Positions 8,920-16,403 of a DNA stretch of 34,088 nucleotides are shown here, piece by piece. The position numbers were made by a program, and so were the translations under genes. The stretch's first letter is position 1. Every line of letters starts with the position of its first letter. Under the pieces are notes generated by a model that saw only the letters and a list, made by a program, of their open reading frames with translations, did no database searches and was not told the origin of the DNA. The DNA is from an uncultured Clostridia bacterium (GTDB lineage: Bacteria; Bacillota; Clostridia; Christensenellales; Borkfalkiaceae), in NCBI GenBank assembly GCA_947626935.1, contig CANQUD010000001.1, positions 1 through 34,088 on the forward strand, in the 5' to 3' direction.

Positions 8920-9687
8920 TCAGGAACGCGTCATTCCGAGTTCGTGTTCCGCATAATCGTCGACAAAGGCGGGATCGGTCACCTCTTCGATGCGATTTTC
9001 GAGCTGTGCGGAGTATTCGCTGAGCGCACGAAGTTCCTCTTGCTTGGTTGCAAGTCCCGTTTTGATGGAATTGATGATGCCCGTATTGATGCAGACGAGC
9101 GCGATCGCGACGACAAAGGCTGCCGCAACGATGGCAAGCGCCATCTTCGCCTTGCTCGAGAGAGAGGCAAAGAAGCCGACGCGCTCATTGAGCTGAAGCT
9201 CGGTCTCGTACTGCTGTTTGTACATCTCGCTGCGCTGGAGCGTCTCCATCGTGCGGGGGGTGGGACGAAGGTCCTCATCCTCTTCCGTCTCGGGAACGTA
9301 TGCGGGAGCGACTTCGGGCATCGCTGCGGGCGCATAGACGGGCGCCTCGGGAGCAAGCGTCGCCGCTTCCTCTTTCACGTCTGTCCGTACAAGCGTATGA
9401 TCCTTGTATTCGAGATTGGTGAAGAGTTCCCTGCGTGCGGGAGCCTCGGTCACGGCGGGCGCAGCCGCAAAGACGGGAGCGGGAGCTTCCGCGGCAGGAG
9501 CCGCCGTTGCGCTCATGGAAGGCATGGAAAACGCCGCTGCGACGTCCTCGGCACTGTAGTCCTTCGTCTGAAAGACCTTGCTGTAGATCTCGCTGCCTCT
9601 TTTCCTGTGCGCGATCGCCTCAGGTGTATTCTTATCATCTTCGACGGATGTCCGATACTCTCTTTCAAGCAAAGCTGACTGTGCCAT
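8920..9687 (-). CDS. ftsL: FtsL-like septal protein with a long cytoplasmic extension
   Basis: A 255-residue bitopic protein. Residues 1 to about 180 are hydrophilic and rich in Ala, Pro and Glu (low-complexity APAP/AAAPA stretches at about 60-100), followed by one membrane segment (ALAIVAAAFVVAIALVCI) and a roughly 60-residue outer region with a coiled coil (TKQEELRALSEYSAQLENRIEEV). The last part is the FtsL/DivIC arrangement, and the position between rsmH and the class B PBP is the usual ftsL place. Start ATG 9687 was chosen because AAGGAG precedes it by eight bases; an upstream ATG at 9753 would overlap rsmH. Ordinary FtsL is about 100-130 residues, so the cytoplasmic part is unusually long. 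Assignment is by topology and context, since FtsL sequences are very divergent. Confidence 0.75.
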   Translation of the reverse strand: MAQSALLEREYRTSVEDDKNTPEAIAHRKRGSEIYSKVFQTKDYSAEDVAAAFSMPSMSATAAPAAEAPAPVFAAAPAVTEAPARRELFTNLEYKDHTLVRTDVKEEAATLAPEAPVYAPAAMPEVAPAYVPETEEDEDLRPTPRTMETLQRSEMYKQQYETELQLNERVGFFASLSSKAKMALAIVAAAFVVAIALVCINTGIINSIKTGLATKQEELRALSEYSAQLENRIEEVTDPAFVDDYAEHELGMTRS

Positions 9688-9730
9688 GACCCATTCTCCT
9701 TGTAGATATTTTATTCGACAAATTGCCCGT

Positions 9731-10660
9731 TCATTCTGTGATTTTTTCGGCAATTCTCAATTTGGCGCTCTTGGCGCGCGGATTGTTCTTTTGCTCTTCC
9801 TCACTCGCCGTCAACGGCTTTCTCGTGAGGATCTCCAGTTCCTTCACCCTTCCGCATACGCAGACGGGGAAGCTTTTGGGACAGGTGCATGCCGTCGAAA
9901 GGTCTCTGAAAACACTCTTGACGACCCTGTCCTCCAGCGAATGGAAGGAAATGACGCATGCCCTTCCCCCCTTTTTGAGACGCTTGATCAGTCCTCTCAA
10001 GCAACTTTCAAGCCCGTTGAGTTCGCCGTTTACCTCGATACGGATCGCCTGAAAGGTCTGTCTTGCGCATGCCGCCGACCGAAATTTTGGCGGAAGGCTG
10101 TTTTCCACAAGCTCTTTCAGTTCGCCGCACGTCCGAATCTGCTTTTTCTCGCGTTCGCGGACGATGCTCTTTGAAATGGTCCCCGCAAAGGGTTCCTCTC
10201 CGTATTCGCGGAGAATGCGCTTGAGTTCTTCGAGGGGGTATCCGTTCACGACATCCGCCGCAGTCAGCGCCGAACGCTTGTCCATGCGCATATCGAGCGG
10301 CGCATCCGCCAGACGGTAGGCAAATCCCCTGCTTTCGTCGTCGATCTGATGAGATGAAACGCCGAGATCGAGCAGGAATCCGTCGAGCCGTTCGTCGGGG
10401 AGCAGGACTTCTCCGAAGTTCTTGAAGTCCGTCCGCACGAGACGATATCTTCCCGCAAAGGGTTCGAGCCGCTTCGTCGCCTCTTCGACGGCGTCGCCGT
10501 CCTTGTCCGTTGCAACGAGTCTTGCGGTCGGTTCCTTTCCGAGGATCGCGCTTGAATGCCCTGCCCCGCCGCAGGTCCCGTCGAAGTAGAGTCCGTTCGG
10601 CTTCACGTTGAGTCCCTCTATCACCTCATCGAGCATGATCGGGTGATGATAGGCGCTCAT
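9731..10660 (-). CDS. rsmH: 16S rRNA (cytosine1402-N4)-methyltransferase RsmH
   Basis: A 309-residue S-adenosylmethionine-dependent methyltransferase that modifies C1402 of 16S rRNA in the ribosomal P site. Marks: HHPIMLDEVIEGL at the N-terminus, the SAM-binding DGTCGGAGHS, LDLGVSSHQID, RGFAYRLADAPLDMRMD and the late ISFHSLEDRVVK. Length is normal for the family. The start codon overlaps the mraZ stop (ATGA), and 43 bases separate its stop from the ftsL-like start. Confidence 0.97.
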   Translation of the reverse strand: MSAYHHPIMLDEVIEGLNVKPNGLYFDGTCGGAGHSSAILGKEPTARLVATDKDGDAVEEATKRLEPFAGRYRLVRTDFKNFGEVLLPDERLDGFLLDLGVSSHQIDDESRGFAYRLADAPLDMRMDKRSALTAADVVNGYPLEELKRILREYGEEPFAGTISKSIVREREKKQIRTCGELKELVENSLPPKFRSAACARQTFQAIRIEVNGELNGLESCLRGLIKRLKKGGRACVISFHSLEDRVVKSVFRDLSTACTCPKSFPVCVCGRVKELEILTRKPLTASEEEQKNNPRAKSAKLRIAEKITE

Positions 10661-11106
10661 TGCTTTGCCTTGTACTCCTTTTTGATGCGGTTTGCGGTGG
10701 CGATCGACATTCCCTTCATCTTCTCCGTGAATGCCTCTTCGTCCCAGATCTCGATGTAGTCACCCATACCGACAGAGACGAGGTCCTTTTTCAGCCCGGC
10801 GAATTCGCGATACTCGCGCGGGATCATGAATCTCCCCTGTCCGTCCTCGACGAGGTCATCGACGACGGTGTACATGTACCGCTTTGCGTCGTATGTCTCC
10901 TCATCGGCGGGATCGACATCCCCGAAGGATAAAAGTTTCTGCTGCATGACCGAGTTGCACATGATGGCAACGCAGCCCGTCGTGTACTTGACAAAGAAGA
11001 GCTTCTCATCTTGGGGAAATGCGCTTCTGAACTTGGAAGGAATGCGTGTTCTGTTTTTGGCGTCAAGCTGGTGATTCGCTTTGCCGCTGACGAATTGCAT
11101 TTCCAT
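10657..11106 (-). CDS. mraZ: Transcriptional regulator MraZ
   Basis: A 149-residue protein made of two SpoVT/AbrB-like DNA-binding halves, matching the usual MraZ length. Marks: the opening HQLDAKNRTRIPSKFR and the second half with DGQGRFMIPREYREFAGL. MraZ forms ring-shaped oligomers and binds repeated sites upstream of its own operon (repressor in E. coli, activator in a Mycoplasma). Start ATG 11106 follows AAGGAGG by seven bases. A longer reading from further upstream would run through the promoter at 11138-11166 and is not used. It is the first gene of the dcw operon, with matching binding-site-like repeats just upstream. Confidence 0.95.
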   Translation of the reverse strand: MEMQFVSGKANHQLDAKNRTRIPSKFRSAFPQDEKLFFVKYTTGCVAIMCNSVMQQKLLSFGDVDPADEETYDAKRYMYTVVDDLVEDGQGRFMIPREYREFAGLKKDLVSVGMGDYIEIWDEEAFTEKMKGMSIATANRIKKEYKAKQ

Positions 11107-11137
11107 GAGACTCCCTCCTTTTTTCGACTGTAAGAAC

Positions 11138-11166
11138 ATTATAGCACCACGTTTAGGGAATGTCAA
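11138..11166 (-). promoter_or_regulatory. Sigma-A promoter of the mraZ/dcw operon
   Basis: On the minus strand TTGACA (11166-11161) and TATAAT (11143-11138) are separated by exactly 17 bases: both hexamers match consensus perfectly. It lies between the murI stop and the mraZ ribosome binding site. Such a strong promoter usually needs a repressor, which fits the MraZ-box-like repeats overlapping it. Confidence 0.9.
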
Positions 11167-11189
11167 CCACTTCAGACCATTTTTTTCCA
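11147..11189 (-). promoter_or_regulatory. Candidate MraZ binding boxes (TGG at 10-bp steps)
   Basis: On the minus strand TGG occurs at 11189-11187, 11179-11177, 11169-11167 and 11149-11147, that is at 0, 10, 20 and 40 bp. Three lie directly before the -35 hexamer and the fourth inside the promoter spacer; three of four are GTGG. E. coli MraZ is known to bind TGGGN direct repeats at 10-bp spacing, so this is a likely MraZ operator. Assignment to MraZ is inference from the pattern and position. Confidence 0.65.
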
Positions 11190-11206
11190 CCAAAATCAAA
11201 AAATTT

Positions 11207-12013
11207 TTAAGAATATTTGAAACAAATGTTTGAGAAAAATACCGACTCATTGATCGTTCGGCTGTTTCCGAGAAAAATGACCCGATTTTTTGGCATTTCC
11301 TTTACTTTTTTCTTAAAACAAATGTTTTGATTTTGAGGAATAGGGGTGTGATTTTGGTGGTCAACCGTCCCTAAATCGAGCCGTCTTGCGACCTCTTCCG
11401 CAACGCCGCGGTTCCCGTCGTACGTTTTACAGCCGTAAAATGCGGCAATTTCCCGCCGAAGAAAGACGTAATGCGTGCAGCCGAGCACGATCCCGTCGTA
11501 CCTTTCCCCTCTCGTTGGAGGAAAGTGGATGAATTTCCCAATGTCTCCCCCGCGGCGGAGAAAAGCCTCGATCTCTCCCGCAAGCTCGCGGCAGGGAAGG
11601 ACGGTGAAATCGCACGCGGGGCACTCTTCGAGGAGCCGCCGCAGCCGACCGCTCTCCGCGGTGCGGGTGGTCGCGAGGACAGCCGCCCTTTTGCACTCTT
11701 TTGCGGCGAGCCGAACGGCAGGTTCCGTCCCGACGATCGGGAATCCGAACTTCTCCCTCATTCTGTCGACGCACACGGCGGTCGCCGTATTGCAGGCGAG
11801 CACGGCAAGGTCGACTCCCACCCGTCCGAATTCGGACAGGGCTTCCCCGACGAAGGAACAGATCTCCTCTTCCGACCTGTTCCCGTAGGGCGCCCGTGCG
11901 TTGTCCCCCAAATAGTAGTACATTGCATCGGGAAGGAGAGAAATACATTCTTTGAGGACCGTAAGTCCGCCGATCCCGCTGTCAAACACCCCGATCCTCG
12001 GAAATTCCGCCAC
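11207..12013 (-). CDS. murI: Glutamate racemase MurI
   Basis: A 268-residue cofactor-independent racemase that makes D-glutamate, the substrate MurD uses. Marks: [11 protein letters not shown] at the N-terminus, [11 protein letters not shown], and the two catalytic cysteines in VLACNTATA and LGCTHY. I chose GTG 12013 because AAGGAG lies eight bases upstream and the protein then starts with [12 protein letters not shown] as expected; a longer frame from 12109 would cross the rpsT promoter. The last 60 residues are Lys/Phe-rich, poorly conserved and more A+T-rich than the rest, with the word NICFK occurring twice. It stops 100 bases before mraZ, so it may also feed transcription into the dcw operon. 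Confidence 0.93.
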   Translation of the reverse strand: MAEFPRIGVFDSGIGGLTVLKECISLLPDAMYYYLGDNARAPYGNRSEEEICSFVGEALSEFGRVGVDLAVLACNTATAVCVDRMREKFGFPIVGTEPAVRLAAKECKRAAVLATTRTAESGRLRRLLEECPACDFTVLPCRELAGEIEAFLRRGGDIGKFIHFPPTRGERYDGIVLGCTHYVFLRREIAAFYGCKTYDGNRGVAEEVARRLDLGTVDHQNHTPIPQNQNICFKKKVKEMPKNRVIFLGNSRTINESVFFSNICFKYS

Positions 12014-12064
12014 CGTTTTTTCTCCTTTTTTGCAAAAATTTTTCCGCATACCCTTGAAAAACAG

Positions 12065-12093
12065 TTTACAAGCACTGTATTTTATGCTAAAAT
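12065..12093 (+). promoter_or_regulatory. Promoter of rpsT
   Basis: TTTACA (12065-12070), a 17-base spacer, then TAAAAT (12088-12093) preceded by TG one base before it (extended -10). It lies 44 bases before the rpsT GTG and runs divergently from murI. Confidence 0.75.
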
Positions 12094-12136
12094 AATCAAG
12101 ATTTATCAAGAGAAAGTATCTTTAAGGAGAAATACC

Positions 12137-12397
12137 GTGCCCAACATCAAATCCGCTGAAAAGCGCGTCCTTGTCACCGAAAAAAAGACCCTTGAGAACA
12201 AAGCCGTGAAGTCGGCGCTCAAAACGCAGATCAAGAAGTTCCTTCTCGCCGTCGAAGCGGGCAATAAGGAGCAGGCGACCGCCCTCTATCCCGAAACGGT
12301 CTCCGCCATCGATTCTGCCGTCACCAAGGGCATTCTGCACAAGAACAACGCAGCGAATAAAAAGGCAAAGCTCGCAAAAAAGCTCGCCGCTCTGTAA
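12137..12397 (+). CDS. rpsT: 30S ribosomal protein S20
   Basis: An 86-residue lysine- and alanine-rich helical protein that binds the 5' domain of 16S rRNA. The text [21 protein letters not shown] followed by SALKT and the ending [15 protein letters not shown] match S20. The start is GTG at 12137, preceded by AAGGAG (12124-12129) at seven bases; no ATG is available, and non-AUG starts are well known for rpsT in other bacteria. It is a single-gene unit with its own promoter and terminator, divergent from murI. Confidence 0.95.
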   Translation: MPNIKSAEKRVLVTEKKTLENKAVKSALKTQIKKFLLAVEAGNKEQATALYPETVSAIDSAVTKGILHKNNAANKKAKLAKKLAAL

Positions 12398-12411
12398 GAA
12401 CAACAATCGGG

Positions 12412-12440
12412 AAAGACCTGCCGTACGGCAGGTCTTTTTT
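12412..12440 (+). terminator. Rho-independent terminator of rpsT
   Basis: AAAGACCTGCC, loop GTAC, GGCAGGTCTTT followed by TTT, starting 14 bases after the rpsT stop. Stem of 11 bp, strong T tract. Confidence 0.92.
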
Positions 12441-12520
12441 CATCTTCCCCCTCTCTTTCCGATCCCGACATTTCCCCCGGGAGAAGGTGAAAGTTTCCGC
12501 CTTAGTCTTAAAAATGTTGT

Positions 12521-12545
12521 CGCGCACCCGCGGGTGCGCGTTTTT
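12521..12545 (+). terminator. Second stand-alone hairpin terminator
   Basis: A perfect 20-bp palindrome CGCGCACCCGCGGGTGCGCG followed at once by TTTTT. It lies 80 bases after the rpsT terminator and 45 bases before the promoter of the XRE regulator, with no gene between. It probably blocks read-through into the polyamine operon. The minus-strand reading lacks an immediate T tract. Confidence 0.7.
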
Positions 12546-12589
12546 CATTATATTGTACAAAGTTTTTGCGGAAAAGTTCTGCAAAACAG

Positions 12590-12618
12590 TTGACATATCC
12601 CCTGTTATCCAGTATACT
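12590..12618 (+). promoter_or_regulatory. Promoter of the XRE-potABCD operon
   Basis: TTGACA (12590-12595), 17-base spacer, TATACT (12613-12618). One mismatch to the sigma-A consensus. Transcription should begin near 12625, just before the first operator-like repeat at 12635. Confidence 0.88.
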
Positions 12619-12634
12619 TTTCAGCGTCATGAGT

Positions 12635-12711
12635 TTATTTTTATTAAACTTTTTGTTTATTATAACAAAAGTTTGATAAAAAGTAACAAAAAACTTATTT
12701 TTACTAAACTT
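12635..12711 (+). promoter_or_regulatory. Three 17-bp operator-like repeats before the XRE-cupin gene
   Basis: The word AAGTTTRRTAAAAAKWA occurs three times in the 5' leader: 12635-12651 (minus orientation), 12669-12685 (plus) and 12695-12711 (minus). Copies 1 and 3 differ at one position and start exactly 60 bp apart; copy 2 points the other way, so neighbouring copies form inverted repeats, including AAACTTTTTGTT / AACAAAAGTTT at 12646-12674. The likely binder is the regulator encoded ten bases downstream; that is inference. Confidence 0.7.
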
Positions 12712-12721
12712 CAGGTGAAAA

Positions 12722-13255
12722 ATGGAACTCGGTACAAAGCTGAAAGAGATGCGACGGCAAAAAGATCTGACACAGGAAGAGCTTGCCGATCGCTGCGAAC
12801 TCACAAAGGGATACATTTCCCAACTCGAAAACGACCTCACAAGCCCCTCGATCGCCACGCTGTGCGACATTCTGAACGCCCTCGGGAGCAATCTTTCCGA
12901 TTTCTTCCACGAGGAGACAGAGGAAAAGGTCGTGTTTTCCGAAGCGGAGTACATCGAAAAGCAGTCGGACGGGATGATGCTCAGCTGGGTCATTCCGAAC
13001 GCGCAGAAGAACATGATGGAACCCGTGCTCGTCGAACTCGATCCCCTCTCGCGGACGCAGCCCGATTTTCCCCACGAAGGCGAGGAATTCGGCTATGTTC
13101 TCGAGGGAAAGATCGCCGTCGTGCTCGCTGGCAAGCAGCATCCCGCCAAAAAGGGCGAGAGTTTTTATTTCACGGCAGGCAAAGAACATTATATTGTAAA
13201 TAAGGGCAAGGGAAAAGCGAGGGTCCTCTGGATCTCCACCCCTCCCAACTTTTAA
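12722..13255 (+). CDS. XRE-family regulator with C-terminal cupin domain (PuuR-like)
   Basis: A 177-residue two-domain regulator. Residues 4-60 form a Cro/C1-type helix-turn-helix (LKEMRRQKDLTQEELADRC then GYISQLEND). Residues about 105-172 form a cupin barrel (FPHEGEEFGYVLEGKIAVVL and KKGESFYFTAGKEHYIVNKGKGKARVLW), a fold that senses small ligands. This architecture is commonly found next to potABCD in Bacillota, where it is thought to sense polyamines. The ATG at 12722 follows AGGTG by a few bases. It is the first gene of the operon, 24 bases before potA, and probably controls it through the repeats in its own leader. Which ligand it binds is not shown by the sequence. Confidence 0.9.
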   Translation: MELGTKLKEMRRQKDLTQEELADRCELTKGYISQLENDLTSPSIATLCDILNALGSNLSDFFHEETEEKVVFSEAEYIEKQSDGMMLSWVIPNAQKNMMEPVLVELDPLSRTQPDFPHEGEEFGYVLEGKIAVVLAGKQHPAKKGESFYFTAGKEHYIVNKGKGKARVLWISTPPNF

Positions 13256-13279
13256 GGATTTTTACGAAAGGAGGCTTCC

Positions 13280-14791
13280 ATGGCGGAACACATCATCGAA
13301 CTGAAGGGAGTAACGAAATACTTCGGCGAGAATCTCATCATCGACAACGTGAGTTTCTCTGTCAATAAGGGTGAATTCATCACCTTTTTAGGTCCGTCCG
13401 GCTGCGGCAAGACGACGACGCTCCGTATGATCGCGGGGTTCGATCTTCCCACGAGCGGACAGATCCTGTTGAACGGCGAGGACATTTCCGCCCTTCCGCC
13501 CAACAAACGCCCCGTCAATACCGTCTTTCAACGGTATGCCCTCTTCCCCCATCTGAATGTGTATGAAAACATCGCATTCGGTCTGAAGTGCAAGCGCGTC
13601 CTGAACACCTACCGCAACGACAAGGGCGAAGAGTATACGAAGAAGGAAAAATTGACCAAGAAAGAGATCGCCGCCAAGGTGAAAAAGGCGCTCGAGATCG
13701 TCGACCTCGAGGGCTTTGAAAAGCGCTCCATCTCCACCCTCTCGGGCGGGCAGCAGCAGCGTGTCGCGATCGCCCGCGCGATCGTCAACGAACCCGAGAT
13801 CTTGCTGCTCGACGAACCGCTCGGCGCTCTCGACCTGAAGATGCGGAAAGAGATGCAGATCGAGCTGAAAAAAATGCACGACCGCCTCGGCATCACCTTC
13901 ATCTACGTCACGCATGACCAAGAGGAAGCCTTGACGATGTCCGACACGATCGTTGTCATGGCGGACGGCGTCGTGCAGCAGATGGGCACCCCCACCGACA
14001 TCTATAACGAACCCGCGAACACCTTTGTTGCCGATTTCATCGGGGAAAGCAACATCATGAACGGCACCGTCGTCGGCAAGAACAAGGTCCGTTTCTGCGG
14101 GAAGGACTTTGTCTGCGTGGACGATTTCCCCGCAAACGAACCCGTGGACGTCGTCGTCCGCCCCGAAGATATTCGCATGTGCGCACCCGAGGACGGAATG
14201 CTCGCGGGAGAGGTCATCTCCGTCGTTTTCAAGGGCATCCACTATGAGATCACCGTGCAGGTCGGGAAATACGAGTTCGTCATCAACTCCACCCAGAGCA
14301 GGAAGGTCGGCGACAAGATCGGAATGACGATCGCGCCCGACGAGATCCACCTCATGAAGCCCCACTTCATCACGAACGTGTACGACGGCGTCATCACCAA
14401 GCACAACACCGTCCGCTTCGGCGACGGGGAATGGGATTGCGACGTCACCCAGCTCTACCCGGGAAGCTACATCGACGAGGAAGAATACCTCATCACAAAG
14501 ACGGGCGAGAAGATCGATCTGACGGACACGGAAGTGCGCGTGGAAGTCGGTCTCAACGACATCGAGATCAGCGACGAAGAGGACGCGGGCGGCGTCATGG
14601 GACACATCATCTCCATCATCTACAAGGGCGACCACTACCGTCTCATCGTGCGGACGGAAGAGAACGAGGAAGATTACGTCTTTTCCACCGAGGACCTTTG
14701 GAATGAAAACGACTATGTTTCCGTCCTCATTCCGAAGGAAAAGATCAAGCTCACCCTAAAGCCCAAGGCAAAGGAGGATGACGCCGCATGA
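13280..14791 (+). CDS. potA: Spermidine/putrescine ABC transporter ATP-binding protein PotA, extended
   Basis: A 503-residue ABC ATPase powering polyamine import through PotBC. Marks: Walker [10 protein letters not shown] (residues 38-46), Q-loop at [11 protein letters not shown] (84 onward), signature LSGGQQQ (154-160), Walker B ILLLDEP (174-180) and switch histidine H212. Two features are unusual. A roughly 24-residue Lys-rich insertion (104-127) lies between Q-loop and signature. The C-terminal TOBE-like regulatory region seems duplicated: residues 259-361 and 367-494 share the order xxGxVxxxxxVRF then GxxISxxxKGxHYxxxV. Typical PotA is about 350-380 residues. ATG 13280 follows AAAGGAGG by five bases; the stop overlaps the potB start (ATGA). 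Confidence 0.94.
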   Translation: MAEHIIELKGVTKYFGENLIIDNVSFSVNKGEFITFLGPSGCGKTTTLRMIAGFDLPTSGQILLNGEDISALPPNKRPVNTVFQRYALFPHLNVYENIAFGLKCKRVLNTYRNDKGEEYTKKEKLTKKEIAAKVKKALEIVDLEGFEKRSISTLSGGQQQRVAIARAIVNEPEILLLDEPLGALDLKMRKEMQIELKKMHDRLGITFIYVTHDQEEALTMSDTIVVMADGVVQQMGTPTDIYNEPANTFVADFIGESNIMNGTVVGKNKVRFCGKDFVCVDDFPANEPVDVVVRPEDIRMCAPEDGMLAGEVISVVFKGIHYEITVQVGKYEFVINSTQSRKVGDKIGMTIAPDEIHLMKPHFITNVYDGVITKHNTVRFGDGEWDCDVTQLYPGSYIDEEEYLITKTGEKIDLTDTEVRVEVGLNDIEISDEEDAGGVMGHIISIIYKGDHYRLIVRTEENEEDYVFSTEDLWNENDYVSVLIPKEKIKLTLKPKAKEDDAA

Positions 14792-15597
14792 AGCTTCCCC
14801 GTTTCTCGAGAAAGACGCTCTGCATCCCCTACGCTGTCTTTCTCGTCTTCTTTATCATCATTCCGATGTGCGTGATCCTCTTTTACGCCTTCACGGACAA
14901 GGAGATGAATTTTTCCTTCTCCAACTTCCTGCGCTTCTTCTCCGACCCCACGAAGCTCTCCACGATCGCCTATTCGATCGTCATTTCCCTCATCACGACG
15001 GTCATTTGTCTCGTCATCGCCTATCCCGTTGCGCTCATCCTCGCACGGAGCCGACTCAAGAAGAAATTCGTCATTCTGATGCTCTTCGTGCTTCCCATGT
15101 GGATCAACTTCGTGCTCCGCGTCAATGCCCTGCGGGAACTCTTCAATCTCCTCGCACAGGCGGAAGCGCTCGCATGGCTCGAGAACGCAAACATCTTCAA
15201 GACCGTCGTCGGCATGGTCTACGACTTTCTCCCCTTCATGATCCTGCCTCTCTATACGACGATGCTGAAAATCGACAATTCTCTCTATGAGGCGAGCGCG
15301 GATCTCGGTGGGAACGCCTTTGTCACCTTTTTCCGCATCACACTTCCCCTTTCTGTCCCGGGGATCATGAGCGGCGTCACGATGGTCTTTCTGCCTTCCA
15401 TGACGAACTATGTCGTCTCGGACATGCTCGGCAACGCGAAAGTCACCATCATCGGGAAATTCATATCCGATTACTTCGGCAACGATTGGCATATGGGTTC
15501 CATGATCGCGCTCGTCCTTCTCATCGTCGTCTTTGTTTCGACATGGCTCACGGGCGGCTTTAAGTCCGAAGAAAACGTAAGGGGGGCGAATCTGTGA
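14788..15597 (+). CDS. potB: Spermidine/putrescine ABC transporter permease PotB
   Basis: A 269-residue inner-membrane permease with about six hydrophobic segments. The cytoplasmic loop [27 protein letters not shown] is the EAA-type motif that docks onto the ATPase. It pairs with PotC to form the channel. The start overlaps the potA stop and the stop overlaps the potC start, so all four pot genes are translationally coupled. Length is normal for the family. Confidence 0.94.
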   Translation: MKLPRFSRKTLCIPYAVFLVFFIIIPMCVILFYAFTDKEMNFSFSNFLRFFSDPTKLSTIAYSIVISLITTVICLVIAYPVALILARSRLKKKFVILMLFVLPMWINFVLRVNALRELFNLLAQAEALAWLENANIFKTVVGMVYDFLPFMILPLYTTMLKIDNSLYEASADLGGNAFVTFFRITLPLSVPGIMSGVTMVFLPSMTNYVVSDMLGNAKVTIIGKFISDYFGNDWHMGSMIALVLLIVVFVSTWLTGGFKSEENVRGANL

Positions 15598-16403
15598 ACA
15601 AACAATTGTTGATGAAATGCCTCAAAGCATTCTTTGTGGGACTCGTCCTGCTCGTCCTCTATGCCCCCATCCTTCTGCTCGCCGTTTACAGCTTTGACAA
15701 GACGGATATGATCGGGCGTTTCGAGGGATTCTCCTTTACCCACTATGCAGCGCTCTTCCAGAACTCCAAAGTCCTCGGCATGATCGGGAATACCTTCCTG
15801 CTCGCTTTCCTCGCCGCCGTTCTGTCGACGGTTTTGGGGACCGCGGGTGCGCTCGGAATGTTCTACTGCAAGAAGCGGACAAAGACCGCCATCCACGCCG
15901 TCTCGCAGATCCCCGTCATCAACGCGGAGATCGTCACGGCCCTCTCGCTTGCCGTCACCTTTGTCGCCGTGGGGCTGGGGAAGTCCTACTTCACCCTTCT
16001 CATCGGACATATGGTCATATGCACGCCCTTTGTGGTCCTCTCCGTCATGCCCAAGCTCAAGCAGATGGACAATTCCCTCTATGAGGCGGCGCTCGACCTC
16101 GGCGCAAGTCCCTTCAAGGCGCTCCTGCAGGTCGTTCTTCCGCAGATCATCCCGGGGGTCATTTCGGGCTTCATGCTCGCCGTCACCCTCTCGCTCGACG
16201 ACTACATCGTGACGATGTACACCCGCCCTTCCGGGTTCGAGACCATCTCGACCTACGTCTACAATGCGACGACCAAGGGCAATGCGCACACCGCCGTCAC
16301 ACTCGCATCGCTGTGGGCGCTCACGACCATCATCTTCGTCGTCATCGTGCTGTTCGTACTCATCTCCAACCTCACAGGGCGCAAAAAGGAGGCAGACAGA
16401 TGA
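15594..16403 (+). CDS. potC: Spermidine/putrescine ABC transporter permease PotC
   Basis: A 269-residue permease with about six membrane segments. The EAA-type loop LYEAALDLGASPFKALLQVVLP and the following LSLDDYIVT stretch fit PotC. The start is GTG at 15594, overlapping the potB stop (GTGA), with a GGGG-rich ribosome binding site just upstream. The stop overlaps the potD start. Confidence 0.94.
   Translation: MNKQLLMKCLKAFFVGLVLLVLYAPILLLAVYSFDKTDMIGRFEGFSFTHYAALFQNSKVLGMIGNTFLLAFLAAVLSTVLGTAGALGMFYCKKRTKTAIHAVSQIPVINAEIVTALSLAVTFVAVGLGKSYFTLLIGHMVICTPFVVLSVMPKLKQMDNSLYEAALDLGASPFKALLQVVLPQIIPGVISGFMLAVTLSLDDYIVTMYTRPSGFETISTYVYNATTKGNAHTAVTLASLWALTTIIFVVIVLFVLISNLTGRKKEADR

Noticed and set aside
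11107-11250. Longer mraZ start upstream of 11106
   Set aside because: The frame is open to 11250, but it would span the perfect promoter and the operator-like repeats, while ATG 11106 has an ideal ribosome binding site and gives standard MraZ length.
12014-12136. Minus-strand promoter for murI
   Set aside because: TTGATA and TAAAAT are present but 19 bases apart and within an A+T-rich stretch with many such words; no single candidate stands out.
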